NCBI GenBank assembly: GCA_001275005.1
Contig: JWZX01002898.1
Location: 1 to 49,855 of the forward strand
DNA from: Chrysochromulina tobinii
Taxonomy: Eukaryota > Haptophyta > Prymnesiales > Chrysochromulinaceae
DNA length: 49,855 nt
Direction: 5' to 3'
Of the stretch, positions 32,757 through 43,021 are shown piece after piece. The translations under genes were made by a program, and so were the position numbers. Position 1 is the first letter of the stretch. The number at the start of each line of letters is the position of its first letter. Below the pieces are notes generated by a model. The model saw only the letters and a program-made list of their open reading frames with translations. It was not told the DNA's origin and did not search any database.

Positions 32757-34433
32757 ATGTGTGACTTCAAGAGCGCGCGGCATGAAGGGCAAGACCCCGA
32801 AAACCACATCGCCATCTGCACGGTCGACAAGGCCCCGTACGTGGGTATGCAGCTCGACGTCTACGAGAGCCCAGCGACCAACCTCTACGAATCGAAGATC
32901 ACGTTCTACATGCACGAGGATTCGCGCAAGGACTTCCCCCTGATCGAGCATTACTCAACGGCTCGCACCCAACATGGCATCGCGGTTGACTCCTTGATCA
33001 GACTGAAAGAAGGCAAGCTCTACCAGGCGGCGATCCGTGCAGCGGGCGCCATCGAGCCGCTCGTGGCGCTCGTGCAGCCCGCGGATGGCGGCAGCTCGAA
33101 GCCGGCCGCGCAGCGACAAGGTGGCAGCGGCTACGCTGAGCTCCCGGGCCACTTCCATGACGGCCTCGGCCGCGGTGTCGCGAACACCTTCCGCTTTGGT
33201 GGTCTGTCGTTTGGTTGCTATAAGGTGGCTACCCAAGCTTCAAACTCCAAGGCGGGCGGAATCAAGCCGCTCGTGGCGCTCGTGCGCGATGGCGACGTAG
33301 CAGGCAAGGCGAGCGCAGCCGCCGCGATGGAGAATGTTCCAAGCAGAGGCCTTGAGGACCGTGCTAAGGATCAGGTCGAGGAAGCTGCCGCGCTGGCAGC
33401 CGCGGCAGCGCGTGCGGACGCGGCGATGGTGGCACTGCTAGCAGAGGAAGAGAATGAGACTCGAAAGGTACAGAGCAAGAAGGGCAAGAAGAAGGGTAAG
33501 AAGAAGGCGGGCGGCCCTGCGGAGGTGTCGAGCGCATCCCATGCCAACTTGGAGGCGATGGCAAAGGCAGAAGTCGATGCCGAGCTAGTGGTGCATGCCG
33601 AGGCTGAGGTGAAGCCGGAAGCTGCAGCGGCTATCAAGGCACAGGCGGCGGCTGAGGCCATGGCACTTGCGGCGGCCGAGGCCGAGGCCAGAGAGATGGC
33701 GGCACGAGAACGAGCGGAGGCTCGTGAGATCGAGGCGGCGATCGCCCTGGTGGCGGCGAGGGAGCAAGAGGAGGCTGAAGCTGCCCTGGCGGCGGCGAGG
33801 GAGCAAGAGGAGGCCGAAGCTGCCCTGGTGGCGGCGAGGGAGCAAGAGGAGGCCGAAGCTGCCCTGGTGGCGGCGAGGGAGCACGAGGAGGCCGAAGCTG
33901 CCCTGGTGGCGGCGAGGGAGCACGAGGAGGCCGAAGCTGCCCTGGTGGCGGCGGCAGAGCAGCAAGCTCGCATGCAGGCTGAGCAGGAGGCTCAGGCGGC
34001 GGCGGCACATGCACAGTCGCAAGCTGCGAGGAACGCACCCGCGGCCGTGGCAGAGAGCGCTGGCCGCGGCGGGCGAGGGGGTCGAGGGGGGCGTGGAGGG
34101 CGCGGTGGGCGCGGCCCGACTACCGTGCATCCGCCGCCCCCTGCCGCTGCACTGCCAACGGCCCCAGCACTGGCTCCTGCAGCTTTGATGCCAGCGGGGA
34201 GGCCTCTGACGCTCGCCGACGTGGGCAACATCACCGGCCGTGTGCACGACGAGGCGCCCGAATCGACCATCGGCGGCCAGACCACGTGCATCGTGTGCAT
34301 GGTGGGGTCCAAGTCGCACCTCGCGGTGCCGTGCGGCCATCAGCTCGCGTGCGAGCGCTGCGCGGCCAACATGAAGATCTGTCCGTACTGTTGCGAGCCC
34401 GTCCGGGAATGGGTGATGGCACGGGTGGTGTAA
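32757..34433 (+). CDS. RING-finger protein with degenerate armadillo repeats, probable E3 ubiquitin ligase
   Basis: 558 residues from the first in-frame ATG (32757); the frame is open 130 bases further 5', so an upstream exon is possible. Two armadillo-like units are visible in frame (AGAIEPLVALV near residue 100 and AGGIKPLVALVRDGDVAGK near 170). Between them a third ARM-like stretch (DKVAAATLSSRA) reads only in the +1 frame. A Lys-rich patch and a long Ala/Glu coiled coil follow, with six 13-residue repeats of LVAAREQEEAEAA type, then RGG repeats. The C-terminal C3HC4 RING (CIVCM...PCGH..CERCA...CPYCCEP, about 510-547) closes the protein, as in XIAP/MEX-3-type E3 ligases. It would transfer ubiquitin from an E2. 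The RGG stretch suggests RNA binding, but that is inference. Confidence 0.82.
   Translation: MCDFKSARHEGQDPENHIAICTVDKAPYVGMQLDVYESPATNLYESKITFYMHEDSRKDFPLIEHYSTARTQHGIAVDSLIRLKEGKLYQAAIRAAGAIEPLVALVQPADGGSSKPAAQRQGGSGYAELPGHFHDGLGRGVANTFRFGGLSFGCYKVATQASNSKAGGIKPLVALVRDGDVAGKASAAAAMENVPSRGLEDRAKDQVEEAAALAAAAARADAAMVALLAEEENETRKVQSKKGKKKGKKKAGGPAEVSSASHANLEAMAKAEVDAELVVHAEAEVKPEAAAAIKAQAAAEAMALAAAEAEAREMAARERAEAREIEAAIALVAAREQEEAEAALAAAREQEEAEAALVAAREQEEAEAALVAAREHEEAEAALVAAREHEEAEAALVAAAEQQARMQAEQEAQAAAAHAQSQAARNAPAAVAESAGRGGRGGRGGRGGRGGRGPTTVHPPPPAAALPTAPALAPAALMPAGRPLTLADVGNITGRVHDEAPESTIGGQTTCIVCMVGSKSHLAVPCGHQLACERCAANMKICPYCCEPVREWVMARVV
33744..33955 (+). repeat. 39-bp coding tandem repeat, about six copies
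   Basis: CTGGTGGCGGCGAGGGAGCA recurs with period 39 (starts near 33747, 33786, 33825, 33864, 33903, 33942). It encodes 13-residue helical units in the RING protein's coiled coil, so copy-number change keeps the frame. Confidence 0.93.
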
Positions 34434-35230
34434 ACCCTTGCGCTTGGGGCGAAACATGGCCACGGGCCGAGGGAGTCACAGCATACAGGAATCCTACTTT
34501 TGAGGTTGAGCAGCTGCGAGAAGAGCCGCGGCGGGGGCCGTGAGGACCCGTGGCAGAGAGGCGGGGGCAGAACGCGAACAGAAGGACAGACGGTGGTCGT
34601 GACGGTGGTGGAGCTGATAGAGACGACAAGTTTTGACTTTGGTGCATTCGATTGAAAGTTGCGGAGCGGGGCCCGGAGCGCGGAGGATCGTAGAAAGGGC
34701 ATGAGAAAGGCGAGGGTTGACATTGGATGCGAGTCGGTCTTGCTCTTGGCAAGATGCATACAATTAGAGAAATAAACTCATACACGTCCCCGGCTCCGGC
34801 GGTGGAGGGCAGGTCCAGGAGGGGACGGCGTGCGACACGACACGCACGTTCGGGTAGCAAGGAAGCATCAACGCTAGTCGCTACTCGCTAGCATGCATGT
34901 CGCTTCGGTCCGGTGTGCCTTGTGTCGGGTCGGACGGCTAGAGGGTGCTGGTCTTTTTCAAGACGCAGCCTTTTTCGTTAAAGGCTTTTTCAAGACGCGG
35001 CCACAGCGCACTGAGAGCCCGCGCCATAGGCACAGCGGCCACAGTTCTCATTCCGACGGGACGCGGTCCGGATGTGTACACGGGATGCGTCGCCCTGTCC
35101 TTCCGCGCCTGTGCGGCTCTCCGTCTCCGGATGACGAGCGCACTTAGAGCGCACGGGCCGTGCGAGCGTGTAGGCAGGGGTGTCTGCTCGCTCTCACGCG
35201 CGGCCGAGCCCCTTCACCGCGGTCGCCACA
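34434..35230. other. Convergent intergenic region, no gene seen
   Basis: About 800 bases between the ends of the RING gene (+) and CCT alpha (-). An AATAAA hexamer at about 34771 could be a poly(A) signal for the plus-strand gene, though at 340 bp past the stop this is weak. Near 34945-35000 a CTTTTTCAAGACGC block occurs twice. No coding signal is convincing on either strand. Confidence 0.5.
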
Positions 35231-37079
35231 TCACTGTCCCGGCTCCTCCGGCGCCAGCTTGATCATGTCGTCGATGCGCAGCACGGTAATGGCGGCTTCG
35301 GTGGCGAATTGGATCATCTTCACCTTGGAGAGGGCGGGCTCGATGATGCCGGCCACCAAGTTGTTCTGCACCTTGCCCGAGATGCAGTCCATCCCGTAGT
35401 GTCTGTACTCCGTCTTGGTCGGATCGGTCTGCGACGTGTTGTGATAGGCGCGCAGCTTCGCCACCATGTCCGACGCGTCCTGCGCCGCATTCACGGAGAG
35501 CTGCTTCGGGATCACAAGCATGGCGGTGGCGAACTCGGCAATTGCGAGCTGCTCACGTGAGCCGAGCGACGTCGCAAAGTTCTCGAGGTGGATTGAGAGG
35601 GCCGACTCGACGCAGCCGCCGCCCGGCACGACGCTCGCGGACTCGAGCGCGCGCTTGATAGCGCACAGGGCGTCATGCAGCGAGCGCTCGACCTCGTCGA
35701 GCATGTGCATGTTGGCGCCGCGCAGCAGCACGGAGCACGCGTTCGTGCTCTGGCCACCCTTGATGATCAGGTGGTCATCGTCGGCGATCCGCTCCTCGAT
35801 CACCTCGTCCGCCGTGCCGAGCATCTCGGGGGTGAAGGACTCATTGCCCTCCATGTCGGCGAAGGTGATCATGAGCGTGCCGCCAGTGAGCTTGGCGATC
35901 CGCTTCAGGTCCTCCTTCTTCACGCGGCGCACGGCGAGCGCGCCCGCCTCCACAAAGTACTTGATCGCCATGTCGTCGATGCCCTTGGACGTTAGGATGA
36001 CGTTTGCGCCCGCGTTGAGCAGCAGCTGAATGCGGTCGCGGGTGATGTCCGACTCCTTCTGGCGAATGTCCTCGAGCTTCTTGGGGTCGGTCACCACGAC
36101 CGAGACGCCCATCTGCATCTTGGACTTGCGCAGGTCAATGTCGAGCAGCGCGATCTTGGCGTTCTTCACAGTGCGCGGCATGCCCTGGCCCGCCCGCCCG
36201 CCGTACATGACGTAACCGTTGAAGAGCTGCGAGTCCTTAAAGGACTTGCCGTGCTGCTTGATGATGCCGACCGACTTGATCGGGTAGACGGTCTTGCCGG
36301 TCTCGGGGTTGATGGTCTTGATGGCGGACATCGCGTCGATCGCCAGGTTGGCGAAGAACTCGGACTGCTGCCCGAAGATCTTCGATGACAGCGTCGTCTT
36401 CGCGATGTTCAGCGCCACGTCACGGCCGAGCTTGTCCGTCTTGACCGCCAGATTCTCCTTGATGAACTTGATCGACTCCTTCATGGCGAGGCGGTAGCCC
36501 GACATGATCGAGGTCGGGTGGATCGAGTTCTTGACCAGCTCGTTGGCGCGCTTGAGCAGCTCCGCGGCCACGATCACGACCGAGGTGGTGCCGTCGCCCA
36601 CCTCCTTGTCCTGAATCTCGGACAGCTGCACAAGCACACGCGCCGCCGGGTGCTCCACCTCGAGGTTGGCCAGGATGGTGGCGCCATCGTTGGTGATGGT
36701 GACCTCGCCGAGGTCATCCACGAGCATCTTGTCCAAACCGATCGGGCCGAGTGAAGTCTTGACGACGTTGGCGACCGAGAGTGCGGCCGTCACTGCGGTG
36801 GGCGTGGCCGAGAGTGCGGGCGCGTGTCAGCGAGAGCGGTCGCAGACGGTCGGAGGTGGGCGGCAGGCCGGGCGACGCCCGGGCTGACGCAGGCCATGCC
36901 ATGCGCTGCGGTGGCCAGCAGCCCAATAGTGCGTTCGCTGAGCTCGCAGCCAGCGCTGCATGCGCAGCTGCACTGGCAGGCCGGCGTCGCTGCGGCTCAA
37001 ACGCGCGCTTGCAGCGAGCTCCAGATGGCATCGGCGTACCATTCTGCGTGCGGATCTCCTGGCCAGAGGTGCGCTCGCC
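35231..37079 (-). CDS. CCT1: T-complex protein 1 subunit alpha (CCT1), cytosolic chaperonin; first exon not resolved
   Basis: The main exon (35231-36792) encodes most of the subunit: equatorial domain start ([16 protein letters not shown]), the ATP-binding DGTTS segment ([17 protein letters not shown]), apical domain ([13 protein letters not shown]) and the C-terminal GMDCISGKV...[10 protein letters not shown] 247-bp intron (36793-37039) separates it from a 40-nt exon (37040-37079) ending [13 protein letters not shown], and the splice restores the conserved RTQNVTAAL. Upstream of that exon is an acceptor-like GTGTGGCAG, and the frame then meets a stop. A further tiny start exon is therefore needed, perhaps using the ATG at 37149. 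CCT alpha is one of eight subunits of the ring that folds actin and tubulin with ATP. The gene is divergent from the kinesin gene. Confidence 0.95.
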
Positions 37080-37149
37080 CTGCCACACAGCACAGCACAC
37101 AGCGTGGCGGCGGTCAGGGCGGGCTCAGCAAGGCGTTGACGCGACCCAT

Positions 37150-37661
37150 GCCGCTCGCCGTGCCACCGGGCTGCAGCGTCTCTCCGCTTAGCGAGACGCG
37201 ACGCGGAGCAGCAGCGCACATTGAGGTACAGCTGGTCCTTGTGGCCAGGCGGGGCGTTCGGAGCACCCATCATGTTGGCTGTCGCGAACTGCAGTGCAAT
37301 AGCCAAAGTGTGTTCGGCGAGGGGTCAGCGCTGTGCCGTTGGATATTGCAGCTTCACACGATCGTGTTGCGAATTCACAGCTGTCGCGCCGCAACTGTGT
37401 TGCTGCATCGCAAGACCACAGATGTTGCTCAACCACTCCCCACTCCCCCATAGGCAGGCAGTGGGCTTTTCACCGCCTCCCTGACGAAACACCAGCGCCC
37501 ACCCAGCTCGCCCTCGCCTCCTCGGAGTGATAGGCTTCCTGTTGGGTTGTCTGTTGTTTATGAAGTGACTTGACTTGACTTGACTTGACTTGACAAGCGA
37601 AACCGTCATCCAAGTTTGACCCTCCCTGGGGTTGAGGACAGCCCTTTGGGCGGGCGCGGGA
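37150..37661. promoter_or_regulatory. Divergent intergenic region between CCT alpha and kinesin
   Basis: About 510 bases from which both flanking genes read outward, so it should hold both promoters. The missing start exon of CCT alpha may lie at its left edge. The only clear structure is a (CTTGA)n microsatellite at 37567-37594, about 70 bp before the kinesin ATG. No TATA-like element stands out. Confidence 0.45.
37567..37594. repeat. Pentanucleotide microsatellite (GACTT)n
   Basis: About five and a half perfect GACTT units just upstream of the kinesin start. Confidence 0.95.
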
Positions 37662-40277
37662 ATGGCGCCCAAGAAGACCTCTTCCGCCGCCAAGGACAAG
37701 GGGGAGGGGGAAGAAGGGGCCTCTCGTGTGCACGTCGTGGTGCGTATCCGCCCGCCCGTGCGCAAGGATGAAAAGTTCGGCGAGGGCTCCGAGGCATTGC
37801 AATACGACGCCGAGAAGAACATGCTGTTCCTGCTTGCCAAGGACGATACAGGCAAGGCGATTCCCAAGCAGTACGTGTTCGACAAGGTGCTGTGGAAGGA
37901 CTCCGTACAGCAGGATGCGTGGGAGGCGGCCGGCCTCAGCGTGGTCAAGTCTGTCCTGCAGGGCTACACGGGCTGCGTCATGTGCTACGGCCAGACCGGC
38001 GCTGGGAAGACCTTCACACTGGCCAACGAGAAGCCAGGCCAGGAGGGTGTGATGATCCAGGCCTTCCACTACATTTTCAACACGCTGAAAGAGGAGCGCG
38101 AGCTAAAGTACGAGGTGCAGATCGCGTACCAGCAGGTCTACCTCGATGGCATCTCGGACTTGCTGCAGCCCAATACGCCGGTAGAGCTCCGCGAAGATCC
38201 CAAGGAGGGCGTGTACGTGTCGGGCGCCAAGTGGCAGGATTGCACGACGACGCAGGAGGCGATCGCGACGCTCCAAAAGGGCAACTCGAACCGCGCCACC
38301 TCGGCGACCAAGATGAACGCCGACTCATCCCGCTCACATGCGATCCTGATGCTCAAGGTGAAGTGCACTGGAGGCACGCGAACACTCAACGGCATGCTTT
38401 ACCTGGTCGATCTGGCGGGCTCCGAGCGGATCAAAAAGTCGGGCGTTGAGGGCGCGGGCCTCGACGAGGCCAAGGCCATCAACCAGTCGCTCACGACGCT
38501 CGGCCGCTGTATCGAGGTGCTCGCCTCGGGCAAAAAGGAGAAGCCGCCCTTTCGCGAGTCGAAGCTGACGCGGCTGCTCTCGAATGCAATCGGGGGCGGC
38601 GCGAAGACGACGCTGATCGTGTGCACGGCGCCCACGATGACCGACCAGTTCGAGACCACCAACACCCTCGACTTTGGGCAGCAGGCGATGAACGTCGTCG
38701 TGCGCGCCAAGGTGAACGCGTCGACCGACTACGGCTCATTGACCGCGTCGCTGCTCCAACAGCGTGACAAGAAGCAAAAGGCGATCCGTGAGCTTGAGGC
38801 CACGGTGCTGCGCGAGCTGGGGCCGAAGCTGGACGAGGTGTACGACCTCGAGGCCAAGTGCAAGGACAGCGCCATGCAAGTAGAACTCATGGAGGAGAAG
38901 GTCGATATGGAGAAGGACCGATGCGCCAAGGCCAAGGCGCTGGGCGAGACGGAGGCGGAGGCGGACCAGGCGAAGATGGTGCAGCTGCTCAACGAGCGCG
39001 CGAAGACGACCGAGGAGCTCGAGCGCGTGCTTCTGTCGCTCTCGACTGACCCCGAGATGAAACGGATACAGACCGAGCATGAGCAGGAGAAGGCGGACGT
39101 GACGAAACGCTCGATGCTGCTCCAGGAGCAGTTGCGCACAAGCGAGTCCGCAGAGCGGGCCGAGGGGCGGAAGGTGGAGGCGAAGCTGGATGGCGTGATC
39201 CACACGGCGCGCAACCTCGGCCAGATTGCCGTCTACTTTTTGCAGACGGGCGCGATGGAGGAGGCCGCCAACTTTTTCATGCGTGCCAAGGCCATTTTTG
39301 ACGATTGCCTTGGGACCGAGCACCCGCAGACGGTGCAGTGGCATGAGGATCTGTTCTTTTTGATCCATGCGCCCACGATCCAGGCGATGGTCAAGGACGC
39401 GCAGAGGACGATCGCGCCACCCGAGGGCTTCGATGCGAGCGCGCTGGACGCCATGGAGGACGAGGGCGGCATGCCCGCGCAGAATTGGTGGATGGGCAAC
39501 CTCTTTGACATGAACACGCGCACGGGCGACCGCGGCGACGAGGACGAGGACCTGTCCTCGCAGTGGTGGATGCAGAACTTGTATACGATGGGCAGCCACA
39601 GCTCGGGCCCGCGAGTGGACGACAGCGCCGAGGAGGCGAGCTACATGCATGTAATCTTTGGGACGCCACGCGGCGGCACGAACACCTCTCGTGGTGTGAA
39701 CACAGCTCGCGGGGGGCCTGCGTTCACGCCGCGCGGCACGCTGGTGGCACTCTCGCAGGCTGGTGGCAAGGCGGGCGCGGCTCTCTCGCTTGGGATGCCG
39801 CTCAAGCAGGCGGGCATCCCTGAGAATAGCGCCGCGGAGGATGCGGTCAACATGGGCTTTGCCAAGGATTGGGTCACACAGATCTTCGCGACGCCCCGCG
39901 GGCACGGCGGAGACGATGATGAGAAGTCGATGGCGTTGCGCGTGGCGGAGGCCGCTCAGTGGCTGCACGAGAACTTTGGGTTGGGCGGGGTCTCGGGTTC
40001 AGACACGGCGACGTCCAGCGGGAGCTCGATGGCAGGCACGCGCACCCCGCGCACCGCCGAGATGGAGAATGCGTATGCGGCGATGTCGCAGCTGTTCACA
40101 CCGCGGGGCAAGCAGGACACGTCGCTTCGCGGCCTGACTGTGAAGACGGATGACGCGGTGATGGCCGCCGCCATGAAGGCGGCGTTGTCAACACCGCGCC
40201 AATCGTCGCAGGTGGTCGACGATGCGCCGATGGCCGGTGCGGTGAACAAAATGTTTAAGGGCCGACAGGCGCTGTAG
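37662..40277 (+). CDS. Kinesin motor protein (N-terminal motor)
   Basis: Intronless, 871 residues from ATG 37662 (MAPKKTSS). The motor domain covers about residues 22-352. It has all nucleotide-binding motifs: P-loop GQTGAGKT (about 110-117), switch I NADSSRSH (about 219-226) and switch II DLAGSE (about 251-256). A neck and coiled coil follow (about 365-520), then a TPR-like helical pair resembling kinesin light chain (GAMEEAANFFMRAKAIFDDCLG, about 535-600). The C-terminal third is Gly/Ser/Thr-rich with scattered TPR and TPRG sites (GTPRG, FTPRG, ATPRG), likely kinase targets. It would walk on microtubules using ATP. I cannot place it in a subfamily; the light-chain-like segment in a heavy chain is unusual. 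Confidence 0.93.
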   Translation: MAPKKTSSAAKDKGEGEEGASRVHVVVRIRPPVRKDEKFGEGSEALQYDAEKNMLFLLAKDDTGKAIPKQYVFDKVLWKDSVQQDAWEAAGLSVVKSVLQGYTGCVMCYGQTGAGKTFTLANEKPGQEGVMIQAFHYIFNTLKEERELKYEVQIAYQQVYLDGISDLLQPNTPVELREDPKEGVYVSGAKWQDCTTTQEAIATLQKGNSNRATSATKMNADSSRSHAILMLKVKCTGGTRTLNGMLYLVDLAGSERIKKSGVEGAGLDEAKAINQSLTTLGRCIEVLASGKKEKPPFRESKLTRLLSNAIGGGAKTTLIVCTAPTMTDQFETTNTLDFGQQAMNVVVRAKVNASTDYGSLTASLLQQRDKKQKAIRELEATVLRELGPKLDEVYDLEAKCKDSAMQVELMEEKVDMEKDRCAKAKALGETEAEADQAKMVQLLNERAKTTEELERVLLSLSTDPEMKRIQTEHEQEKADVTKRSMLLQEQLRTSESAERAEGRKVEAKLDGVIHTARNLGQIAVYFLQTGAMEEAANFFMRAKAIFDDCLGTEHPQTVQWHEDLFFLIHAPTIQAMVKDAQRTIAPPEGFDASALDAMEDEGGMPAQNWWMGNLFDMNTRTGDRGDEDEDLSSQWWMQNLYTMGSHSSGPRVDDSAEEASYMHVIFGTPRGGTNTSRGVNTARGGPAFTPRGTLVALSQAGGKAGAALSLGMPLKQAGIPENSAAEDAVNMGFAKDWVTQIFATPRGHGGDDDEKSMALRVAEAAQWLHENFGLGGVSGSDTATSSGSSMAGTRTPRTAEMENAYAAMSQLFTPRGKQDTSLRGLTVKTDDAVMAAAMKAALSTPRQSSQVVDDAPMAGAVNKMFKGRQAL

Positions 40278-40832
40278 TGGCGCTGTTGTGGGCGCTGTGG
40301 ATGTCCCCTTGATCATGTGGAGCATATGCAAGTGATGAGCCCCGCAATCGACGACGGACTTACGATGGCTAGAGACGAATATGTGCCGGCATCTGCGTGG
40401 ACTGTGGGGTTTCTGTGATGTGGGATGGGCAGTTGCCCGCAGTGAGTTTGTTGATGCGACACGACGATGCGTGGCTCGGCTTTCTGGTGTGAAGAGAGGC
40501 ACGACCTCTCTTGCCCGCGCGTCGTGGATGAGAGCGTCTGTGAAGAGAGGCGCGCGTCTGTGAAGAGAGGCGCGACGTGAGAGCGTGGTGCTGGCGTGTG
40601 GCTGTGCGGGGTGTGAGCGGCGGGTGTGTGGCATGCAAAATGCGAGGCCTCTACATGTGTGATGAGCATGTGAGTTGTGACCGGGGGAGTGGCCCAGAGT
40701 GCTCGATCTAGAAGTAGTACCAGAGACGGAAGATCTCCATGAACGCGTTTTCTTTTGACGTTTGAGACCGGTGGACCGGCGCGGTGTGAGCGATGCATCT
40801 CAACGCAATGGGACGCACGGCACCGAATTACT
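40278..40832. other. Convergent intergenic region, no gene seen
   Basis: About 555 bases between the kinesin stop and the 3' end of the minus-strand coiled-coil gene. It contains GTCTGTGAAGAGAGGCGCG twice in tandem near 40536-40575 and a related GTGTGAAGAGAGGCACGAC copy at about 40488. Nothing coding is supported. Confidence 0.55.
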
Positions 40833-42782
40833 TCACCTCTTCGAAGGTTCGCCGCTCGCCCTCGAGATCAATGCACCCTCTGCATCTGCACCCAAGCGTG
40901 CCCACTCGCTCGCTGCCACTTGTCGAGCCATCTCCGGCGCCACAAAGACGTGGTCGTACGCCTGCTGAGCACAGGCCTTGCTGAAGCCCACGCGCGACTC
41001 GATCAGGCCCCGCGCCTCGCTCTCGCGCTGCAGATGGAAGCTTCGGAGCATGCGTGCCTCCTCGCGCTTCTTGGCAATCATCTTGGCGCGCTCGGCGGCC
41101 GCGTTGCGCCGTATAGCGTGCACCTCGGCCGACTTGGCACGCGCGTACTCGAGGGAGTCGCTCAGCCCATCACGGCGCGCCGCATCCCATTGCTGCACGC
41201 TCGCTTTGGTCGCCAGGCCCAACTCCATGCGCTGCATCGCTGCATACTCCTGCGCATCGACCGCCTCTGTGGTGAGCCCCGGTCGGTCGAGTTGGCTCGA
41301 GGCTCGCGCCCTCTGGTTCTCTTTGCGAACCTTGGCTGCGGCGGCGCGGCGCGTGCCTTCGACTCTGTGCATGACCGCCCGTGCCTCGGCCGTCTCTGCG
41401 CAGCGACGCACCTGCGTGATGAGGGATGCGACCCTCATTAGCATGCAATCATTAGCATGCAATCAGGCGACGCACCTTGAGCTCCATAGCATGTCATCGT
41501 TAGCATGCAATCATTAGCATGCACTCAGGCGACGCACCTTGAGCTCCAGTGCCGCCTGAGCGCGTCGCTGCATCGCCTCCCGCTGCGCCTCGACGGTTCG
41601 GTGACGCTGCAACCTCCCGTGGACCTCGTGCGATTCTCGCTGATGCACGAGGAACTCCAGATGCTGACGCTCGCGCTGCCGTCGTTGCTCGTCGCGCTGC
41701 TGGCGTGTCTCGGAGCCGAGTCGTGCGGCGCTCGCGTGCACCTCGTGCACCGCGAGTGCGGCCTTGCTGGTGCATCGGACCACGCCAAGGCTAACGCCAA
41801 GGGTGCCCAGAACCGAAGCCACAACCATTGTGGACGGCGTGCTAGCAAGGGGCTGGGAGGTGCTAGCATGGCTTTCGACATTCGCCCTGGCGGATCGCTC
41901 TCGAGATCGCTCTCGAGATCGCTCGGCCTCGCGCCGCCAGGTCAACTTGTTTGCTCGCAGCTGGGCCGCGCCCTGTCGGTTGTGGTCGACCACGCAGAAG
42001 CGCGCGAAACGAGTCGCTGAGCATGAAGCCTCCACGTCCCCCAGGGCGACAAGGGGCCCCGCCTCATGGGCCCGATCCTTCGCAATGGGGAGCTCGGGCG
42101 GCAAGCAACGCGCGGCAGCCCGAGACCGAGAGGCTTTGAGCGCGGCAGCGGCAGCAAGCATTCCAGCGTCGGCCCTCTGACGAACCTCGTGCGCCTTGAG
42201 CGCGGCCGCAATGACTCGCCGGGCCACTCGGACCGCCTCCCGCTGCGCCTCGTCGGCCGCCTCTGCCCGTGCGGCGTCTCGACGCGCAGCGCGACGCTCG
42301 GCGTCACGGTCAACATGAGCCAGGACTTGTCCGACTGTACAGCCCTCAGTGTAGAGCTCGTCGTCATCGTGCTCGATGTCATCGGCGTATGCGCGCTCGA
42401 GTTGCTCCGTGATCCGAGCACACTCCTGCTGCCACTCGTCAGGGTCGGTGATTCGTTGCGACAAGTCCAGATGCCCCAGCCTCTCAAATGCAGCAGACCG
42501 CTTGGCAGCCGGGTTGGCCGCCTCCTTGGCCAGCAACCGCATGCGCAGCGAGAGGCGGTTCTCTGCTGGTGCACTGGCCGTGGGGCGCACTTCCGGGATC
42601 GTGTGCCTAGCTGCAACACCGTACTCTGCGCCCGAATACAGAGACAGCACAAGCGGCAGCACCAATGGCGGTACAATTGGAGGTGGCGAACGCGGCGCCA
42701 CTACATGTAGCGGCTCGACGTCAGTGCCAATCGAGAGGTTGTCGACCGCGAACATGTCGACCACGTCGTCCATGCTATCCAT
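40833..42782 (-). CDS. Ala/Arg-rich coiled-coil protein, unknown function
   Basis: Two exons, 41538-42782 and 40833-41411, joined in phase 0, give about 607 residues from the first in-frame ATG (42782). The frame stays open 5' of this ATG up to 42917, so an upstream start exon is possible. The N-terminal 90 residues are acidic and Pro-rich. The rest is almost entirely charged helix with many EAQRE, RRAERSRERSRERS and AERAKMIAKKREEA stretches. A better-structured C-terminus (ESRVGFSKACAQQAYDHVFV) ends the protein. I recognise no family; the pattern is typical of cytoskeletal or flagellar structural proteins. The 126-bp intron repeats the exon-end plus donor block once (41464-41486), and the following exon starts with the same GTGCGTCGC. 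Confidence 0.72.
41402..41548 (-). repeat. Exon-edge duplication within an intron, 62-bp offset
   Basis: The 23-bp block CAGGCGACGCACCTTGAGCT.. occurs at 41526-41548 (real exon end and donor on the minus strand) and at 41464-41486 inside the intron. Its first part recurs a third time at the next exon start (41402-41411). Spacer sequence is built of ATTAGCATGCAATC-like units. Confidence 0.88.
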
Positions 42783-43021
42783 GCGGGTCCAAAAGCCCTG
42801 TAGCAAGGGATGTCCGTTTTCGCTATGAATACTGGACCGTTTTCGTGCATCTGCATGCAAACGATCTTCCTTCTCACAGTCTAAATCATCGCACACAGGT
42901 TTGAGCGTTAAGTCCACACAGTACAGCGGCGCTAAGGCAAGCGCGTCCCCGGAAATTCGCTACTCAAAGGTTTCACAAACTGATTCACAAGGAAAAAGGT
43001 CAGCCGAGACGCGTCGTCCTT
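42783..43021. promoter_or_regulatory. Divergent promoter region
   Basis: About 240 bases between two outward-reading genes. It is less GC-rich than the flanks, with several short T/A-rich patches. It must hold the promoters of both the coiled-coil gene (-) and the GNAT-like nuclear protein (+), unless unseen 5' exons exist. No specific element is identified. Confidence 0.4.
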
